From Plutella xylostella (lineage: Eukaryota; Arthropoda; Insecta; Lepidoptera; Plutellidae), in assembly GCF_932276165.1 (NCBI RefSeq), contig NC_063994.1, positions 8,432,001 to 8,496,000 on the forward strand: a stretch of 64,000 bases of DNA, in the 5' to 3' direction. The notes below the pieces were generated by a model. The model did no database searches. It worked only from the letters and a program-made list of their open reading frames with translations, and was not told the origin of the DNA. A program made the translations under genes and the position numbers. Shown one piece after another: positions 44,703 to 57,600 of this stretch. The stretch's first letter is position 1. Each line of letters starts with the position of its first letter.

Positions 44703-45096
44703 CATAAAGGACTCAAACTGTTTGAGTCCTTTCAGAGAAACCCATTTCCTATTAAACCATGAAAAATTTAGTTTTGCATAAAAGACTCAAACGATCTGAG
44801 TCGTTTTAGAGAAATACGTATTCATTAAAAAAAGACAATTTGTATTTAGCAGAAAGGACTCAACCCGTCTGAGTCGTTTTAGAGAAATACTTATTCATTG
44901 AAAAAAGACAATTTGTATTTAGCAGAAAGGACTCAAACCGTCTTGAGTCGTTTTAGCGAAATACTTTTTGATTGAAAGAATTCAATTTGTATTTAGCAGA
45001 AAGGACTCAAACTGTCTGAGTTGTTTCATAGAATATAAGTTTTTAATAAAACAGTTCAAATTTTATTTGGCAGAAAGGATTCAAACTGTTTTTGTT
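44703..45096. repeat. Tandem dyad array, 72-75 bp period
   Basis: Six units begin near 44706, 44781, 44853, 44926, 45000 and 45074. Each contains AAAGGACTCAAAC then GTCTGAGTCGTTT, an inverted pair, followed by AGAGAAATAC and an A/T-rich spacer. The motif is the inner part of the terminal repeat itself (GCAGAAAGGACTCAA). Confidence 0.85.
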
Positions 45097-45340
45097 CCGT
45101 CTCTTGGCCACTATTCTGTCACCGCATTTTTCCACCTTCCGTCCCCCCACGAGCCAAGTGTCCTGCCACTCCCATTTCAGTTCGGCGACCCACATACCGT
45201 CGTTGAACACTTTCCTCTTTTGACGGATCACCACGTTGGGAATACGTCTAAGCTAAATACTTAACATGGCTCGCTCTATAGCTCTTTGTGGAACTCTGAT
45301 TCGGTGCACAGTTTCGTTGGTCATCGTCCATGTATTGGCA
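45090..45340 (-). pseudogene. RTE LINE C-terminal fragment
   Basis: The minus strand reads LTYGANTWTMTNETVHRIRV, PQRAIERAML, VIRQKRKVFNDG and ELKWEWQDTWL, the conserved end of RTE-type RT ORFs. Confidence 0.65.
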
Positions 45341-45365
45341 CCGTATGTTAGTGTGGGCAAGTCAC

Positions 45366-45484
45366 ATTAGCAATCAACAATCCATAAGCAGCGTCGCTCG
45401 ACTCTCAAACATCTATCAGATTCATACAAGTTACGCCCGATTTGATAAGCGAGCGACAATGCCTAAGGATTGTTAATGGCTAAT
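45366..45484. mobile_element. 119-bp palindromic MITE
   Basis: ATTAGCAATCAACAATCC at the left is inverted (GGATTGTTAATGGCTAAT) at 45467-45484; GCGTCGCTCG/CGAGCGAC pairs further in. Confidence 0.6.
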
Positions 45485-45559
45485 TTTCGGTGGTGGTAAC
45501 TTCCAAAGGAATGTCACAAGGTGACTTGGTTCTCACACGACTGTCGGACCGGGAACCAA

Positions 45560-46600
45560 ATCGACCAGATTTTGATTATTCGAAAATGAAGACATTCACT
45601 TCTAGATGTTAGAAATACTTAAGTACTTAAGGTTGCTAAAGTCAAGAGTGATCACCACTTAGTCGTTGGAAAAATCTGCTTGACGATAGCGGGAGCTCAG
45701 AAGCAGGCCACAAGATCTGCCAAAGATGTTGCTGTAAATAAGCTGCAGGAGTTGCAGGACCCAGAAATCAGAAGATAACTTAGTATCAAGATCCACAACA
45801 AATACCATCAACCTACTAAGTGTGGGCGACGCGCCTCAATCAAAGATTGCACTGGCATTAAAGACATGTTTTAAAAAAGTTGCGAAGAAATAATAAGGCA
45901 CAAGCAACACTTAAAGAAAGAATGGATGTCTAAAGGAACATGGTATATGATCAACTCTCCAAGGTAGACTTAACATCGAACTAGACTAAAGAAGCACGAG
46001 TTGCGTACGAGTATTTTCTGGGTGAACAAAGATCAAGACGTAATTTAAAAAAGGACCAACGCTGTTAATCTGATTCTATATCTTGGAGAAAACAAACAGC
46101 GGCTGCCATGAAGGATCTATAGAAAGAATCAAATAAACTTTGCAACAAACCCCAGGATATCTCCTTGTTACTATGGAAGACCGACTTGTAAGATGGTATG
46201 AACACATTGCCGAAGTTTTTAAAGATCTAAACCAGTCTGCATCTGAGGAGTTAGATGCAGATTCAATAAACCAGGAGCATCTTGTATATCCAGATCTTGA
46301 TGTACATATGTCAAGAAGCATAATCGTAATCATTTTGATTATAATAAAATCGATAGCAGTCGTTAAGTCTAGTCAGAGACCTTCGGGCGGCTTGAAAACA
46401 TCTGACAGTCGGGTTGCCCAATTACCCGTCAATTCTGTCAGCACAAGCTTGCTTGTGTTGGGGTCCACTAACCCACACTGGGACAGAGTAGTGGACTAGG
46501 CCTAACCCCTTCCTTCATTGGAAGGAGACCCATGCCCCGGCAGTGGAGATGTGACGGGTCGTGATGGTGGTTAATGATTATGAGATTTATAATTATTCTG
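45560..46600 (+). pseudogene. RTE-like LINE fragment and 3' UTR
   Basis: Broken frames read NQIDQILI, KSDHHLVVGKICLTIAG and KEEIIRHKQHL-like segments: the end of the endonuclease and the start of the RT. 46496-46560 carries the RTE 3' UTR block (GGAAGGAGACCCATGCCCCG, GCAGTGG). Confidence 0.5.
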
Positions 46601-47428
46601 CATCTTGACATAAATTTTAATATCCAACCCCAAAGTAAAGTCGAAGTGATACGGACCATACGATCGGTGAAAAGTTGATACAGGGAACGACGGATATCCT
46701 ACGGAGGCATAAAAAGGAGGATAGTTGCAATATACCCGAGGATGATGAAGTGAAGTTAGAGTAAAAGAGAATTTTATTTATGTCCAACTTTATCCTTTGA
46801 GGTTTGCTTATGTTCATATTGCTATATCCTGAAAATTATGGGATGCAAACGGGTCGTAGATACTCACTAAAAACGTAGGCTTCTATTTGTAAAAAAAATA
46901 TCAAAATCGGTTAAGTTGATCCAGAGTTTTGCGCTTGAGAATACAGTTCCGGTTAGATTTTTATATAGATGTGAAATGTTGTTTCAGATTACATTTCAAT
47001 ATAAAATATTTAATAATAGGTTTACTTTTGATATATATTTTGTATTGTGTGTAAAAAAGTAATGTCTTGTGTCTACAATATAAATATTTTACTTTAAAAA
47101 CCATATTGTTGTTACAAAAAATATTTTATAAAAATAAATATTTGGTTGGATCCTTTCTGCGAAACGTTGAATTTCCCTGCTTGCATAGAAAAAGCAATTT
47201 AGGAGAAAGGATCCAAGTGCATATTTTCATTATTAACTCAATAAATATTCGTTATAGCTACACCATGATTTGCAATAGTAAAATAACAATAAATATGCAT
47301 AATTTAAGATAATTTACACATATAAGATGCTTTTCATTGCTGAAGAATACCGATTAGAACTTTAAACGTCTATATCTCAGAACTAGGTTTGTGTGGGTTG
47401 AGTCCTTTCTGCGTAACTACGTCCAATT

Positions 47429-47500
47429 GTATGAGATTCAAGCATCAGTCCCACAGGGTTCAGTGTTCGTCCAGTGCTATATTGCATCTACACAGATTTA
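47429..47500 (+). pseudogene. Jockey RT fragment, right part
   Basis: LYEIQASVPQGSV continues the RT cut at 44516, in register. It then decays (GTCCAGTGCTATATTGCATC aligns with the VLGPVLY region with a shift). Confidence 0.7.
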
Positions 47501-48130
47501 ATTGATTCACTCGAATACTGGCCGTATTATATTTGAGTGGAAACCACGAGGAAGCCTACGCAGACACAGTCATTCTGTGGGCACATAGCGTGTTATAATT
47601 GACGGTGATCTACATACGACGGGGGTAACATAGGATATCATCAAAAAAAACAAATTTGGAATCGAACCACACCAACATAGGTGTACCAAGAACAAGTGCA
47701 ATAAAAATTTACTGAGACTGACGCTCGAACACTATCGATTAAACCCCCTTTAAATTCCCACAACAAAATAAAGAACTTGGATTCGATAAGACCACAATAA
47801 CCTAAAATTTTATCTATTAGGAACACGTGAATTTCAACACAACACGATTGTACAGAAACATAATATTAGTCAAATTTATCAGTGCAATAACTCTCCAAAT
47901 TCGAAGATAACTCAATACACCAAAAAAGTACAAAATTAAAACAGTCGCACGCCTAAACCTAGCAAACAAATGAAAACAAAAACCAATCAATGAACCAACG
48001 TACTCTCTGAAAACACGTTCTGTCATCTGTCAGTGATTTTCTCTAAGTAGTCTGTGGTCTTTCGGTGTTGCCATGCCACCATGTATTTTAGCTCATAATA
48101 ATAACGGCCTCATATCGTAACCATAACCAT
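47501..48130. other. No gene seen
   Basis: AT-rich with a possible short RTE-like segment (TGGAAACCACGAGGAAGCC near 47540). Confidence 0.4.
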
Positions 48131-48485
48131 AAAGGCGCCGACACACTAGCGGACGCGGCTGTCAGCCGCTACTTAAGGGTATCTACGCTACGTAATGGGT
48201 CCCCGTCAAGCGCGTAGACTTGTCAAGCCGACTTGATCGTCTCGCGGACCCAAAAATGAACGCAAATGTATAAAACTTGTCAAGTCGCATCAAGCGCAAG
48301 TGCCGTCAATATAAATTTTTGTCAAGTATGGTCAAGCCCGTAGATATTGGCGGGACTTGTCAAGTCAACGCTGTAAACGATCAATATTCACTTCAAGCAC
48401 GTAGACTTGTCAAGTCGACTTGATCGTCTCGTGGACCCATTATTCGCGGACGTAACCTTGAGCTTTCAGTCGTCCGGCGCCTTTA
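48131..48485. mobile_element. MITE with internal TTGTCAAGTC repeats
   Basis: AAGGCGCCG...CGGACG ends are inverted at 48470-48485. Inside, GTAGACTTGTCAAG(C/T)CGACTT plus GATCGTCTCG(C/T)GGACCCA occurs twice as direct copies (48209 and 48402), and CTTGTCAAGTC-type motifs recur about six times. Confidence 0.65.
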
Positions 48486-48504
48486 ACATAGAGAAACAGG
48501 GTTT

Positions 48505-48823
48505 CTCTGATGGTTCGTATCAGAAATGAGATTATCTGTCAGAGGACTAAGGTTACAGACATAGCTGTCAAAATATGCAAGCTGAAGTGGCAGTGGGCTG
48601 GTCATATCTGCCGAAGAACCGATAACCGTTAGGGTAGACGAGTTCTCGAGTGGAGACCACGAACAGGCAAACGCAGCGTGGGACGCCCTCCTGCCCGCTG
48701 GACTGACGACCTTAGGCGGGTGGCGGGTAGTGGTTGGATGAGGAAGGCCGAGGACCGAGTGTTGTGGCGCTCCTTGGGAGAGGCCTATGTCCAGCAGTGG
48801 ATGATTATTGGCTGATGATGATG
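48505..48823 (+). pseudogene. RTE LINE 3' fragment
   Basis: CQRTKVTDIAVKICKLKWQW, AGHICRRTDN, RRVLEWRPRTGKRSVGRPPA, RWTDDLRRVAGSGW and EAYVQQW: the end of an RTE RT ORF with one stop, then a TGATGATGA tail. Confidence 0.85.
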
Positions 48824-48855
48824 AAGTTTTGTGTTAAATTGTATTAGTTATAATA

Positions 48856-49707
48856 GTGGATGAATATCAAATTGCCTTAAGTCACATCCACGCAAAATTT
48901 GGGAAATGAAGGTTTTTGTTTTCTCTATTATTTAATGGTCATAGAACTTGCCCCGTGATTTAATCAGTTGACTTGTGACCCTAACAATGTATTTTAATAA
49001 ACAAATCCATTATAACACTCATAGAAACGCGGAAAAGTTAAAAAACAGTTTGGACTTAAAGCAGTTTGATATGCCCATACAGGACTTATGCTGATTTGAT
49101 ATGAATCTTAAGGACTTATAGTTGCTTGAAAAATACCGATTAATATTTTTTAACTTTTTATTTTACAAAATCAACTGGGCCTTCAAAAGTTATACAAAAT
49201 AGAAGGTATATAGGTAATAGAGGTAGATAAAAATAAAACCTGTCCAAAATGTAGGTACCTACTGTATATTCTACCCGATAATGCCCTGTGTTTACTACGA
49301 AAATGCTACGTGAGTTGGGAAAAAAGGGGTTTTAAACTTACTTCGCCATAGCTTTCCTTTCTTTCTTCGCTATAGTTTTCAACCTGTTTCTATTGCGAGC
49401 TCAATAATAACAAATTGATCCACATTTTCATTCATTTTAGTTAAAAAATACTAAAGCGCAAACCACAACCTCGAAATTCCCAGCAAGACAGACGCCATGT
49501 TGAAAAAATTACGCTCTGTGATTGGCCGCAATGGACTTGTTAGTATTTGAAAAAACATACTTTTTAACGGCTTTTTTCTCATGAATGCCTTGCACTTAGT
49601 GGATTTTGAAGGGAATAGGCAAACTGACATTTAAACGGAGAACACGACCAAATCGAAAAGTAAATTTTTCGGGTAGGTGGACATACGGCAGTTTGATATT
49701 CATCCAC
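48856..49707. mobile_element. TIR element, copy 1
   Basis: GTGGATGAATATCAAATTGC at the left pairs with its inverse at the right end. The adjacent element (49720-50886) is a same-orientation copy sharing most of its length (GCAAAATTTGGGAAATG, ACGCCATGTTGAAAAAATTA). Confidence 0.75.
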
Positions 49708-49719
49708 TCTTATATATGA

Positions 49720-50886
49720 GTGGATGAATATTAAACTGCCATTTGTCACGTCCACGCAAAATTTGGGAAATGGAGGTTTCTGTTTTCTCTATTATTTAAT
49801 GGTCATAGAACGTTCCCCGTGATTTAATCAGTTGACTTATGACCTTAAGAATGTATTTTAATAAACAAATCCATTATAACACTCATAGAAAGGCGTAAAA
49901 GTTAATTAACAGTTTGGACTTATAGCAGTTTGATGTGCCCATACAATACTTATGCTGTTTTGATATGAGTCATAAGGACTTATAGTTGTTTGAAAAATAC
50001 TAATATCATGGGCCGGACTCAGTAAGACTAATATAGTCTATATTCTATTAAATACAATGAAGTTAATAAACCAAAATTTATCGGTAGAAAAGTACCTACC
50101 TACCGTATTATATTCTAGCCCATACGGCCCTGTGTTTTCTACGAAAATGCTTTGTGATTGACTCGTGGGTTGGAAAAAAAGGGGTTTTAAACTTACTTCG
50201 CCATAGTTTTCTGTCGTTTTTTTTGCTAGAATCTTCAATCTGTTCCTTTTCCGAGCTTTATCAGGGTCCACAATCACAATTTACTCAACATTTTCATTCA
50301 TATTCGTTATAAAATACTGGGAGCACACACCACAGCCTCGAAAGTCTCACCAAGACTGACGCCATGTTGAAAAAATTTAAAAAAAAAACACGCACTCACG
50401 CCTTGTACTAATGTACTCCCTTGCGGGGTAGGCAGAGGTGCAGTGCTGCACCCACTTTTCGCCAGAGTGTATGTTAGTCCCAATGTAATAGGGGGCGGGC
50501 CTATTGCCATTTTACGGGCACATCCAAGACCCGAGAACAAATATCTGTGTTTAAACAAATATCTGCCCCAGCCGGGAATGGAACCCGGGACCATCGGCTC
50601 AGTAGTCAGGGTCACTAACCACTACGCCATTCGGTCGTAGAATCTCGGATTTGAAAAAATTACGCTCTGTGATTGGCCGGAATGGACTGGATTTGTAATG
50701 CGAAACGGTTAGACTTAAAAGGATTTGAAAAAAACTTACTTTTTTAACGGCTTTTTTCTCAAGGATGCTTGCACTTATTGGAACTTGAAGGGCATAGGCA
50801 AACTGACATTTTAACGGAGAACACGACCAAATCAAAAAGTCAATTTTTCGGGTAGGTGGACATATGGCAGTTTGATATTCATCCAC
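49720..50886. mobile_element. TIR element, copy 2, with SINE insertion
   Basis: Same ends as copy 1 and same orientation, separated from it by 12 bp. Minus strand 50277-50100 is open and reads MIVDPDKARKRNRLKILAKK then ENYGEVSLKPLF and ENTGPYGLEYN, possibly an exon of the parent element's protein; copy 1 has the same region with stops. Family unknown. Confidence 0.75.
50379..50650 (-). repeat. tRNA-derived SINE
   Basis: Flanked by TTGAAAAAATT (50368-50378 and 50651-50661). On the minus strand GGCGTAGTGGTTAGTGACCC supplies box A and CCCGGGTTCCATTCCCGGC box B; copy 1 at 49495 shows the empty site. The 3' end reads as ...GGCGTGAGTGCG plus an A/T run. Confidence 0.85.
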
Positions 50887-51356
50887 TCATATTCATAATC
50901 TTATTAAATAAAGTGTTTGATAGTAATAAAACATCGATTAAATGCGGTCCGTAACATTTAGTTAGAATCCACTTGCGTTTTCAGGACTCTATATTTTTAC
51001 TGTTACTGTAGCATAATCGTATTTATTCAACATTATTAATGTTTTTTTAGTATCAGTAGGTACATAACATAAACTATACTGACTGATTAGTAACTTAGGG
51101 AAATATTGCAGGAGTTGAAATGGGTCAGTTGAAATATGTAAGGTTTTGGACCAAATTGTTCCCATTGATGTAACAGACTATGGTGAAACTAGGCCTAAGT
51201 CACTGATACATTGATCTCGATTCTGAAGGCTAAATAAATTCTAACAAGGAAAAAAATAGTTTTACGGGAACACTCATAGAGACGAATTTTAAACAAAGAT
51301 TTCCAGGTTTCGACAGCTCTAAAATTAGAATTTACGTCTTCAGAACCGATATCATT

Positions 51357-51509
51357 ATACAGAATGTTGCAAAAAGGGTATATAATAATATATACTAAGT
51401 AAAATGGTTTTTATTTGTGAATTTTCAACACTTGCAGAACGTTTTTTACAATGACCCCTCGAGTCACCCCATTTCGGCTTAGTATACCTTTTTTGCAACA
51501 CCCTGTATT
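51357..51509. mobile_element. MITE in the ataxin-10 3' region
   Basis: ATGTTGCAAAAAGGGTATA and TATACCTTTTTTGCAACACC are inverted ends. The element ends 28 bp downstream of the ataxin-10 stop codon. A related element lies at 58372-58747. Confidence 0.7.
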
Positions 51510-51536
51510 TTGTTGTATTTTGCTGGTCCACAGAGT

Positions 51537-51662
51537 TCATGTCCTGGACAGAGGTGCCACGGAGATGGAGTTGCCCAATGCGTCCACGTGGAGCGTCAGC
51601 CCCATGTCTTTAAGCACTTCGTTGTCCACAGGCCCCTGAAGAGTCAGCTTTGCTATCACTTC
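51537..51662 (-). CDS. ATXN10: Ataxin-10 last exon
   Basis: 126 nt from acceptor TTTTACAG to TGA. Codes EVIAKLTLQGPVDNEVLKDM and GLTLHVDALGNSISVAPLSR T, the ataxin-10 C-terminal tail. Confidence 0.9.
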   Translation of the reverse strand, partial: EVIAKLTLQGPVDNEVLKDMGLTLHVDALGNSISVAPLSRT

Positions 51663-54600
51663 CTGTAAAATATAGAATAGAATATTTGTTTATTGGTCAC
51701 CACAAATAGTTATACATACAGAAAGTACTTATAAACTAGGAACAATTAACAATAGGCGGCCTCATCGCTAAGAGCGATTATTTTTTATATTAAATTATAT
51801 ATTTTAAAAAGTTTTATATTTGTTTACTTAAATTACTTATTATTAGCAGTTTATACCTGATTTTCTGGACAGTTTTCGCAGAGGTTTCTTATTGCAAATA
51901 TCACCCATTGCATTATTACTGAATATCGATAAGGACAAAATTATTAGGCTGTGTTCAAAGCGGTATAAGTGGTATAATGCCCATGAATAAATGAAACAAC
52001 ATAACAGGGAGTTGGAAAAAGTATCAAAAATCCTACGATTTGAGCGAGTTAAGGTCTGTTTTTTAATCTCAGATACTAATTTGACAGATTCTGAACGGTT
52101 CATCAACAGCCGATTGTCCCGCGATTAAGGGTCCGCAATAGGCAATCGAGGGTTGGCATTGTCATAGAATTATGTAGTAAATGATGCTCTACAGCCTTGA
52201 AAAAAATCACACAGGTAGCCGAAGAGTCTAGCTAGGTGCTGAATCATTCGAATTTAAGTAAATACTTATGGATAACTGTAAATTAATTACGAAAAACCAG
52301 TAAATCACACTCCCGTATTGTAACAACTGTGTCGTAATTATCAAGAATTTTCATATGATTCTTATCAAATTATAAAGATAAATGCTTGGACTAGGCGCTA
52401 AATACCTTGTTTTTTAATAAACACTCACCTATTTTGTGTAAATTAATCCCAAACTTGAGCAATTTTTTTCCCTCAAATCTTCATACAAATATCTATGGCG
52501 GCTTTCTGTGTTATAAAATCATAAACACAAGCGACGTTTGACTCAGTCGGCCGGTGGCCTCCAAAGAAGGGTCACGTCGGTTTAGGCGGCACTGACAGCT
52601 CGCGATCTAATTGTGTACAGACACAAAATCACTGCACATTGGTTGTCATTGCACTTTTTCAACTTTTATGACACCAACGTAATTTGATTTGAAATTGAGG
52701 AAGCATAATTCTTATACTATATTCAATAAATTAAATGATAATGTTTTTTATTAGTTAAGTCCATGGTACTTCTTGATTAAATTATAATTATTAATGCCTA
52801 ACTAAAACTCACTAATATAAAATTAAAATTAAACTAAAAAGAAGATGCTGGCCAGATCGCTGCCACTGTCGGGTAGGGTACCCAAGACGCTGGCCGCGTT
52901 ACCCCGCTATATAGCGATGCTTAGCCTTTGTGATAGGTAAGTGCCAGCCCTAGGGTCCCTTGAGACTTCTATTAGTCTGCTGCTGATGTCTTTAAAAAGC
53001 TGACGTGCCTCCCCACGGCCCTGGGATGAGGAGCAGGAATATAGTGAATGGATCTAAGTGATGACAATACGTAGGAAGATTAGGTTAGGATTCAAAAACA
53101 CAGTCTCATGGTGCTGGTTGAGGCATGGTCTCGTGAGGATCTGATGAGGGCAGTAACACGGAGGTGACTGAATTTTATTTCAAAGATTTAATAGCTAAAA
53201 GCATCGAGTTTGGGCGCGGTGGTAGCTCAGTCGGGTAAGCGCCCGCTTCTCACGCAAGAGATGCGGGTTCGAATCACGGCGCTGACATGTACCAATGAGT
53301 TCTTTTAACTTAAGTACAATGTATACCATCGCTCTAACGGTGAAGGAAAACATCGTGAGGAAACCTGCATATCTAGATTTAGCACATCTAGATATGTGAA
53401 CCCACCAACCCGCAGTGGACCAGCGTGGTGGGAAATGGTTCAAGCTTAGGAAGGCAGTTTAGACCTTGGGGATATGCACAAAGGTTCCACTTGAGAGAGC
53501 CAGGTGCAGGTACTTACACCCCCACAGAGAATAGAATAGAATCGAGTTTGGGCTATTAAGTATGTTTTTCAAAGAGAGAGAGAAAGATATTTTAGGTTTC
53601 CTCTGGATTAGTTAGGTTTACTGGGTTTACTAAATTCATTCGTAACGTAAAATTGTCAATGACGGAATTTCTTCTATAGACAGTAGCCACTAATAAAAAC
53701 AACGATATATGGCGTGATTTGCAAAAGTACCTATCTAGTCAACCTGCCACGGGGTGACTTCGGTGGGTAACTCAGAATAATACTAATTATATGTTATTGC
53801 ATCAATAATAAAAAAATCAAGAAAATATTCAAAGTTTCCATCCTCGCTTTTCACGCACACAAATCACAAACTCATGCCTTGTTCTAGGAGCAGGGTCTAC
53901 CCTGGTGCATTTCCATGACCACTTTTCATTAGCGTCCCACCGGTTTCGATGCTCAGCGGAATAGCACCATTAACCATTATTATTCTGAGATATCATCACT
54001 TCTTATTCTGAGTTACCCAACATAAAATCACGCCATCTATTGAAATCATTTTTTAAATTAGGATTTGTCTATGGTGTGGTCCCCAAATTTAAGGGTAAAA
54101 GCCAAATAATTATATTTTAACCTTTTTTTATACCTATTATATTAAAAGACCTATTCAACGATACCCTACCTACACCATCAAAATAACCGGAAAAAATATC
54201 AACCCCAATTTTTTTTGGGTACTCCTCATATCTATGCGAAATATCAGCTTGATATCTTTACCCGTTTCTGAGAAAAAGGGCAGTGACAGACAGTCAGTCA
54301 GACAGACGGACAACAAAGAGATCTTATAACGGTTGCTTTTTTCCTTTTGAGGTACGAAACTCTAAAAATATGAAAAAATATTATTCTGCCACCAAAAAAT
54401 ATACTTACAAACATACATACATACAATCAAAAAACATTACTCTCCTCCTTCGGCAGTCGGGTTAAAACAAGTGAGACTGATTCTGAACTTTTGTTCTACG
54501 AGTTTTAAAAATTAACCAAAAAAAACCTTTATCATAGAAACTTTGTTGACACGTGACTTTTTACCATGGAAAACGATTTTTTTTTTCGCGTTTTTGCAAA

Positions 54601-57600
54601 ACTCGTAGAACTAAAGTTGTTCAGAATGACCCCTTGAGTCATCCCCTTTCGGCTTAGTATAGTATAACTTATTATCTACACTTTAATACCTGTAGTTACC
54701 TTTCTACAAGTAAATACCACATTTGTTTAGAAATCTAATCGGGTTCCGAGTATGGAGAAAAGTGGCACCCCTATTAATTTCTACTCTTTCCTGGTGCTTA
54801 CCAGTGTAATTAAAAATTAAACTTACCCTCAAATCACTACTTGAAAATAATTGTCAATAAAGTTGGCGAGTAAAAGTTTATCGACCCACTGTGCAAACTT
54901 ACATGTGTGCGTGTCACTGCGTGTGCTGTGTGAAGAGCATTGAAAACCCAAAATTGGCGCGGCACGTCACCCTGTACGGGCCCTTAAGTGACGTATCGTT
55001 CTATTGGCGGGACAATAGGCTGTTGATGAACCGTTCAGAATCTGTCAATTTAGTGCCAATTTCACCATTCTCGGTTATCTAACCGACAGGGATTGATTTA
55101 TAAATTAAACGTCATCTCCATATAAAATTCATGACAGATGTGTCAAAAGTTAACCACTACTCCCTGGTTATGCTCTAACAGAGAATGGTGAAATTGGCAC
55201 AGTATCTGAGATTAAAAAACAGAATTTAGTATGATTCAGTCCGTCATGTTCATATTATTATTGCAATGGAGTACATAAGTACAAGGTGTGAGTGTTTATA
55301 TTTATATATATTTCTCATGCGTAATCTCCGAAGGGATGATCTCACGATGAAAGAAAACATAATGATGAAATAATAATGAAGATTTCATATGTACAGAGTG
55401 GAGATGGGCAGGGCATCTGGCAAGACGGGAAGACGGAAGATGGACCAAGGCAGTGTCGGAGTGGTGGCCAAGGGAGGGACGGCGATCAGTCGGTAGACCG
55501 CCGACCCGTTGGTTCGATGACAATAGGAGAGTGACTGGACCAAACTGGATGAGTGTAGCACAGGACCGTGGGACTTGGCATAACATGGAGGAGGCCTATA
55601 CCCTGCAGTGGGTTGACATAGGCTGATTATGATGATGATGATGTACAGAGTGTTATATCTAAGCCCGTAAATTAAAATGAAAATGAAAAAAAATGAAAAT
55701 AAATTAAATCATGAATGTTGGATTAATGTGTTATGCAAAGGATACATGGATTTCTGGCGTCGATATTGCAAGAGTCGAGCAACACCGGAATGACGTCAAG
55801 TTCCCGCATCTGAAAACAAACAACACTGTATGTAACAAATACACACACGCTCACGCCTGTCTCCCAGAGGGGTAGGCAGAGATTACAGATTTCCACTGGG
55901 CACGATTCTGACACATCTCTTTCGCTTCTTCCACATTCATACATCTGCGTATACATGCTCGTCGGTTACGGGTACTCTTAAATTGGCCCTTTTTCAGTAT
56001 GTCACCTATCTGGTCGACATACTTTCGTCTAGGGCGACCCCTCCCGACTCTTCCACTCACTTCTGCTCTATATATTTCCTTTATCACTCTTTCATCATTC
56101 ATTCTTTCCACATGTCCAAACCACCGAAGCATTCCTTTCTCAACTCTTGTCACTACATCTTCTTTCAGACCACACTTTTCTTTCTTGTAAGAAATATAAA
56201 TCGGTAATTTTAATGGACGTACAAATTATAATAACTATACCTTGGTCAATAAACACAACGCTACCGCGATGTAGAATCCGTCTGGTAGCGCCATCTAGTG
56301 AGAATCACAGTAAACTAATTCTTTATAGTGCTTCGTACCTGTCTCTTGTTGGCCTGGTTCTTCCAGCACAGGTTGGCGAGCACTAGAGCCGCCTTCAGTC
56401 CGAACGCCACGTGTCGCTCCACAGATCAGTGTTGCCAGTAGCAGATAGTCAAATATAACACGAATCAGATCAAAAAGTAACATTTTCCCGAGAAAAGTAA
56501 CATGACCTTTTTAAATATGGATACCGACATAATACTTATTATGGCAGTTTATTATAAAAAAGTAAAATATTTTTCCTATCCTATTCGGTAATCTTTTTTA
56601 TGTAGCCTCGTTCGTTTCCCACTGCTGGGCAAAGGCCTCCTTAGATAATGACCACCGTTCCTCAATGGCCGAAAGAAGCACAGGTAAAATTTAAAAAAGC
56701 AAAAAACTTATAGTCAATGTCAGTCAAAATTTATTTCAGTTGCAAACACTGAGGAAAAAATACACTTGCAAACACGACTTGTTATTAAATTACTGATTCC
56801 ATAAAAACGTAGTCAACGCAAATTACAAAAAAATAACGACACATAGGTACTTCGAAAAAAGTACCGACTTATCGATTCGCTGCTAGTCAGAGTCAGACAG
56901 AACTTAGAGTGAACCTCACTCGACTTACTTGTTCGCACTCCAAGAAACCGGGATGGAAGATTGCGAAATACACTCGACTCACGCGAGTGAGTGAATATGC
57001 GGCAAGACGAAGTTGAAAGATTTTCACACCGTTAGTCAAGTACAAGAAAACGTAACAAACAAAAAAAATTATCATTCTTGGAGGCGTTTCATTAAAAAAA
57101 AATCCTGGAAAATCTAAAAAGTAACACAAATATAACATATGGAGTCGTGTAACATGAAGGTAACATAAGAGGGTCAAAAGTAACGTAAAATGTTACTTTT
57201 GTAACATTCTGGCAACGCTGCCACAGATTCCACCGTCGTCTCGAACCGCTTGACGTAGTACTTATAGGAAGTATTATACCTTGGTCAATAAACACAACCA
57301 TACCGCGATGTAGAATCCATCCGGCAGCGCCATCTAGTGAGAATCACAGTAAACAATGTAGTGAAAGTTCTGCATACCTGTCTCTTGTTGGCCTGGTTCT
57401 TCCAGCACAGGTTGGCGAGTACCCTTACTAGAGCGGCCTTCAGTCCGAACGCCACGTGTCGCTCCACAGATTCCACCGTCGTCTCGAACCGCTTGGCGGT
57501 GGTAGGGTCCACCGCTCCCAGTCTGGACAGTGGTATATTAATAAATTATAGGTATCTTTGCTCCAAACTGTACTAGAAATAGATACAGATTTAGGCTGTT

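Larger units (their letters stand above)
44517..47424. mobile_element. 2.9-kb TIR element splitting a Jockey fragment
   Basis: Inverted ends start GGACGTAGTTACGCAGAAAG (about 27 bp, one mismatch seen) and are flanked by AATT on both sides (44513-44516 and 47425-47428); the Jockey copy at 13480 shows the empty target. The left third carries a tandem dyad array. The right third has another palindrome (GGATCCTTTCTGC...GAGAAAGGATCC, 47150-47213). The middle is filled with RTE LINE debris and a small MITE. No transposase was found. A 4-bp duplication fits several superfamilies (Sola, Chapaev, Academ), so it stays unassigned. Confidence 0.75.

Noticed and set aside
50038..50277. A real small gene (PDKARKRNRLKILAKK)
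   Set aside because: Lies inside a repeated TIR element and is broken in the sister copy; kept only as a possible exon of that element.
53212..53290. A functional tRNA gene (box A and box B present)
   Set aside because: It is followed by a SINE body and flanked by a 13-bp target duplication, and no clean cloverleaf was found.
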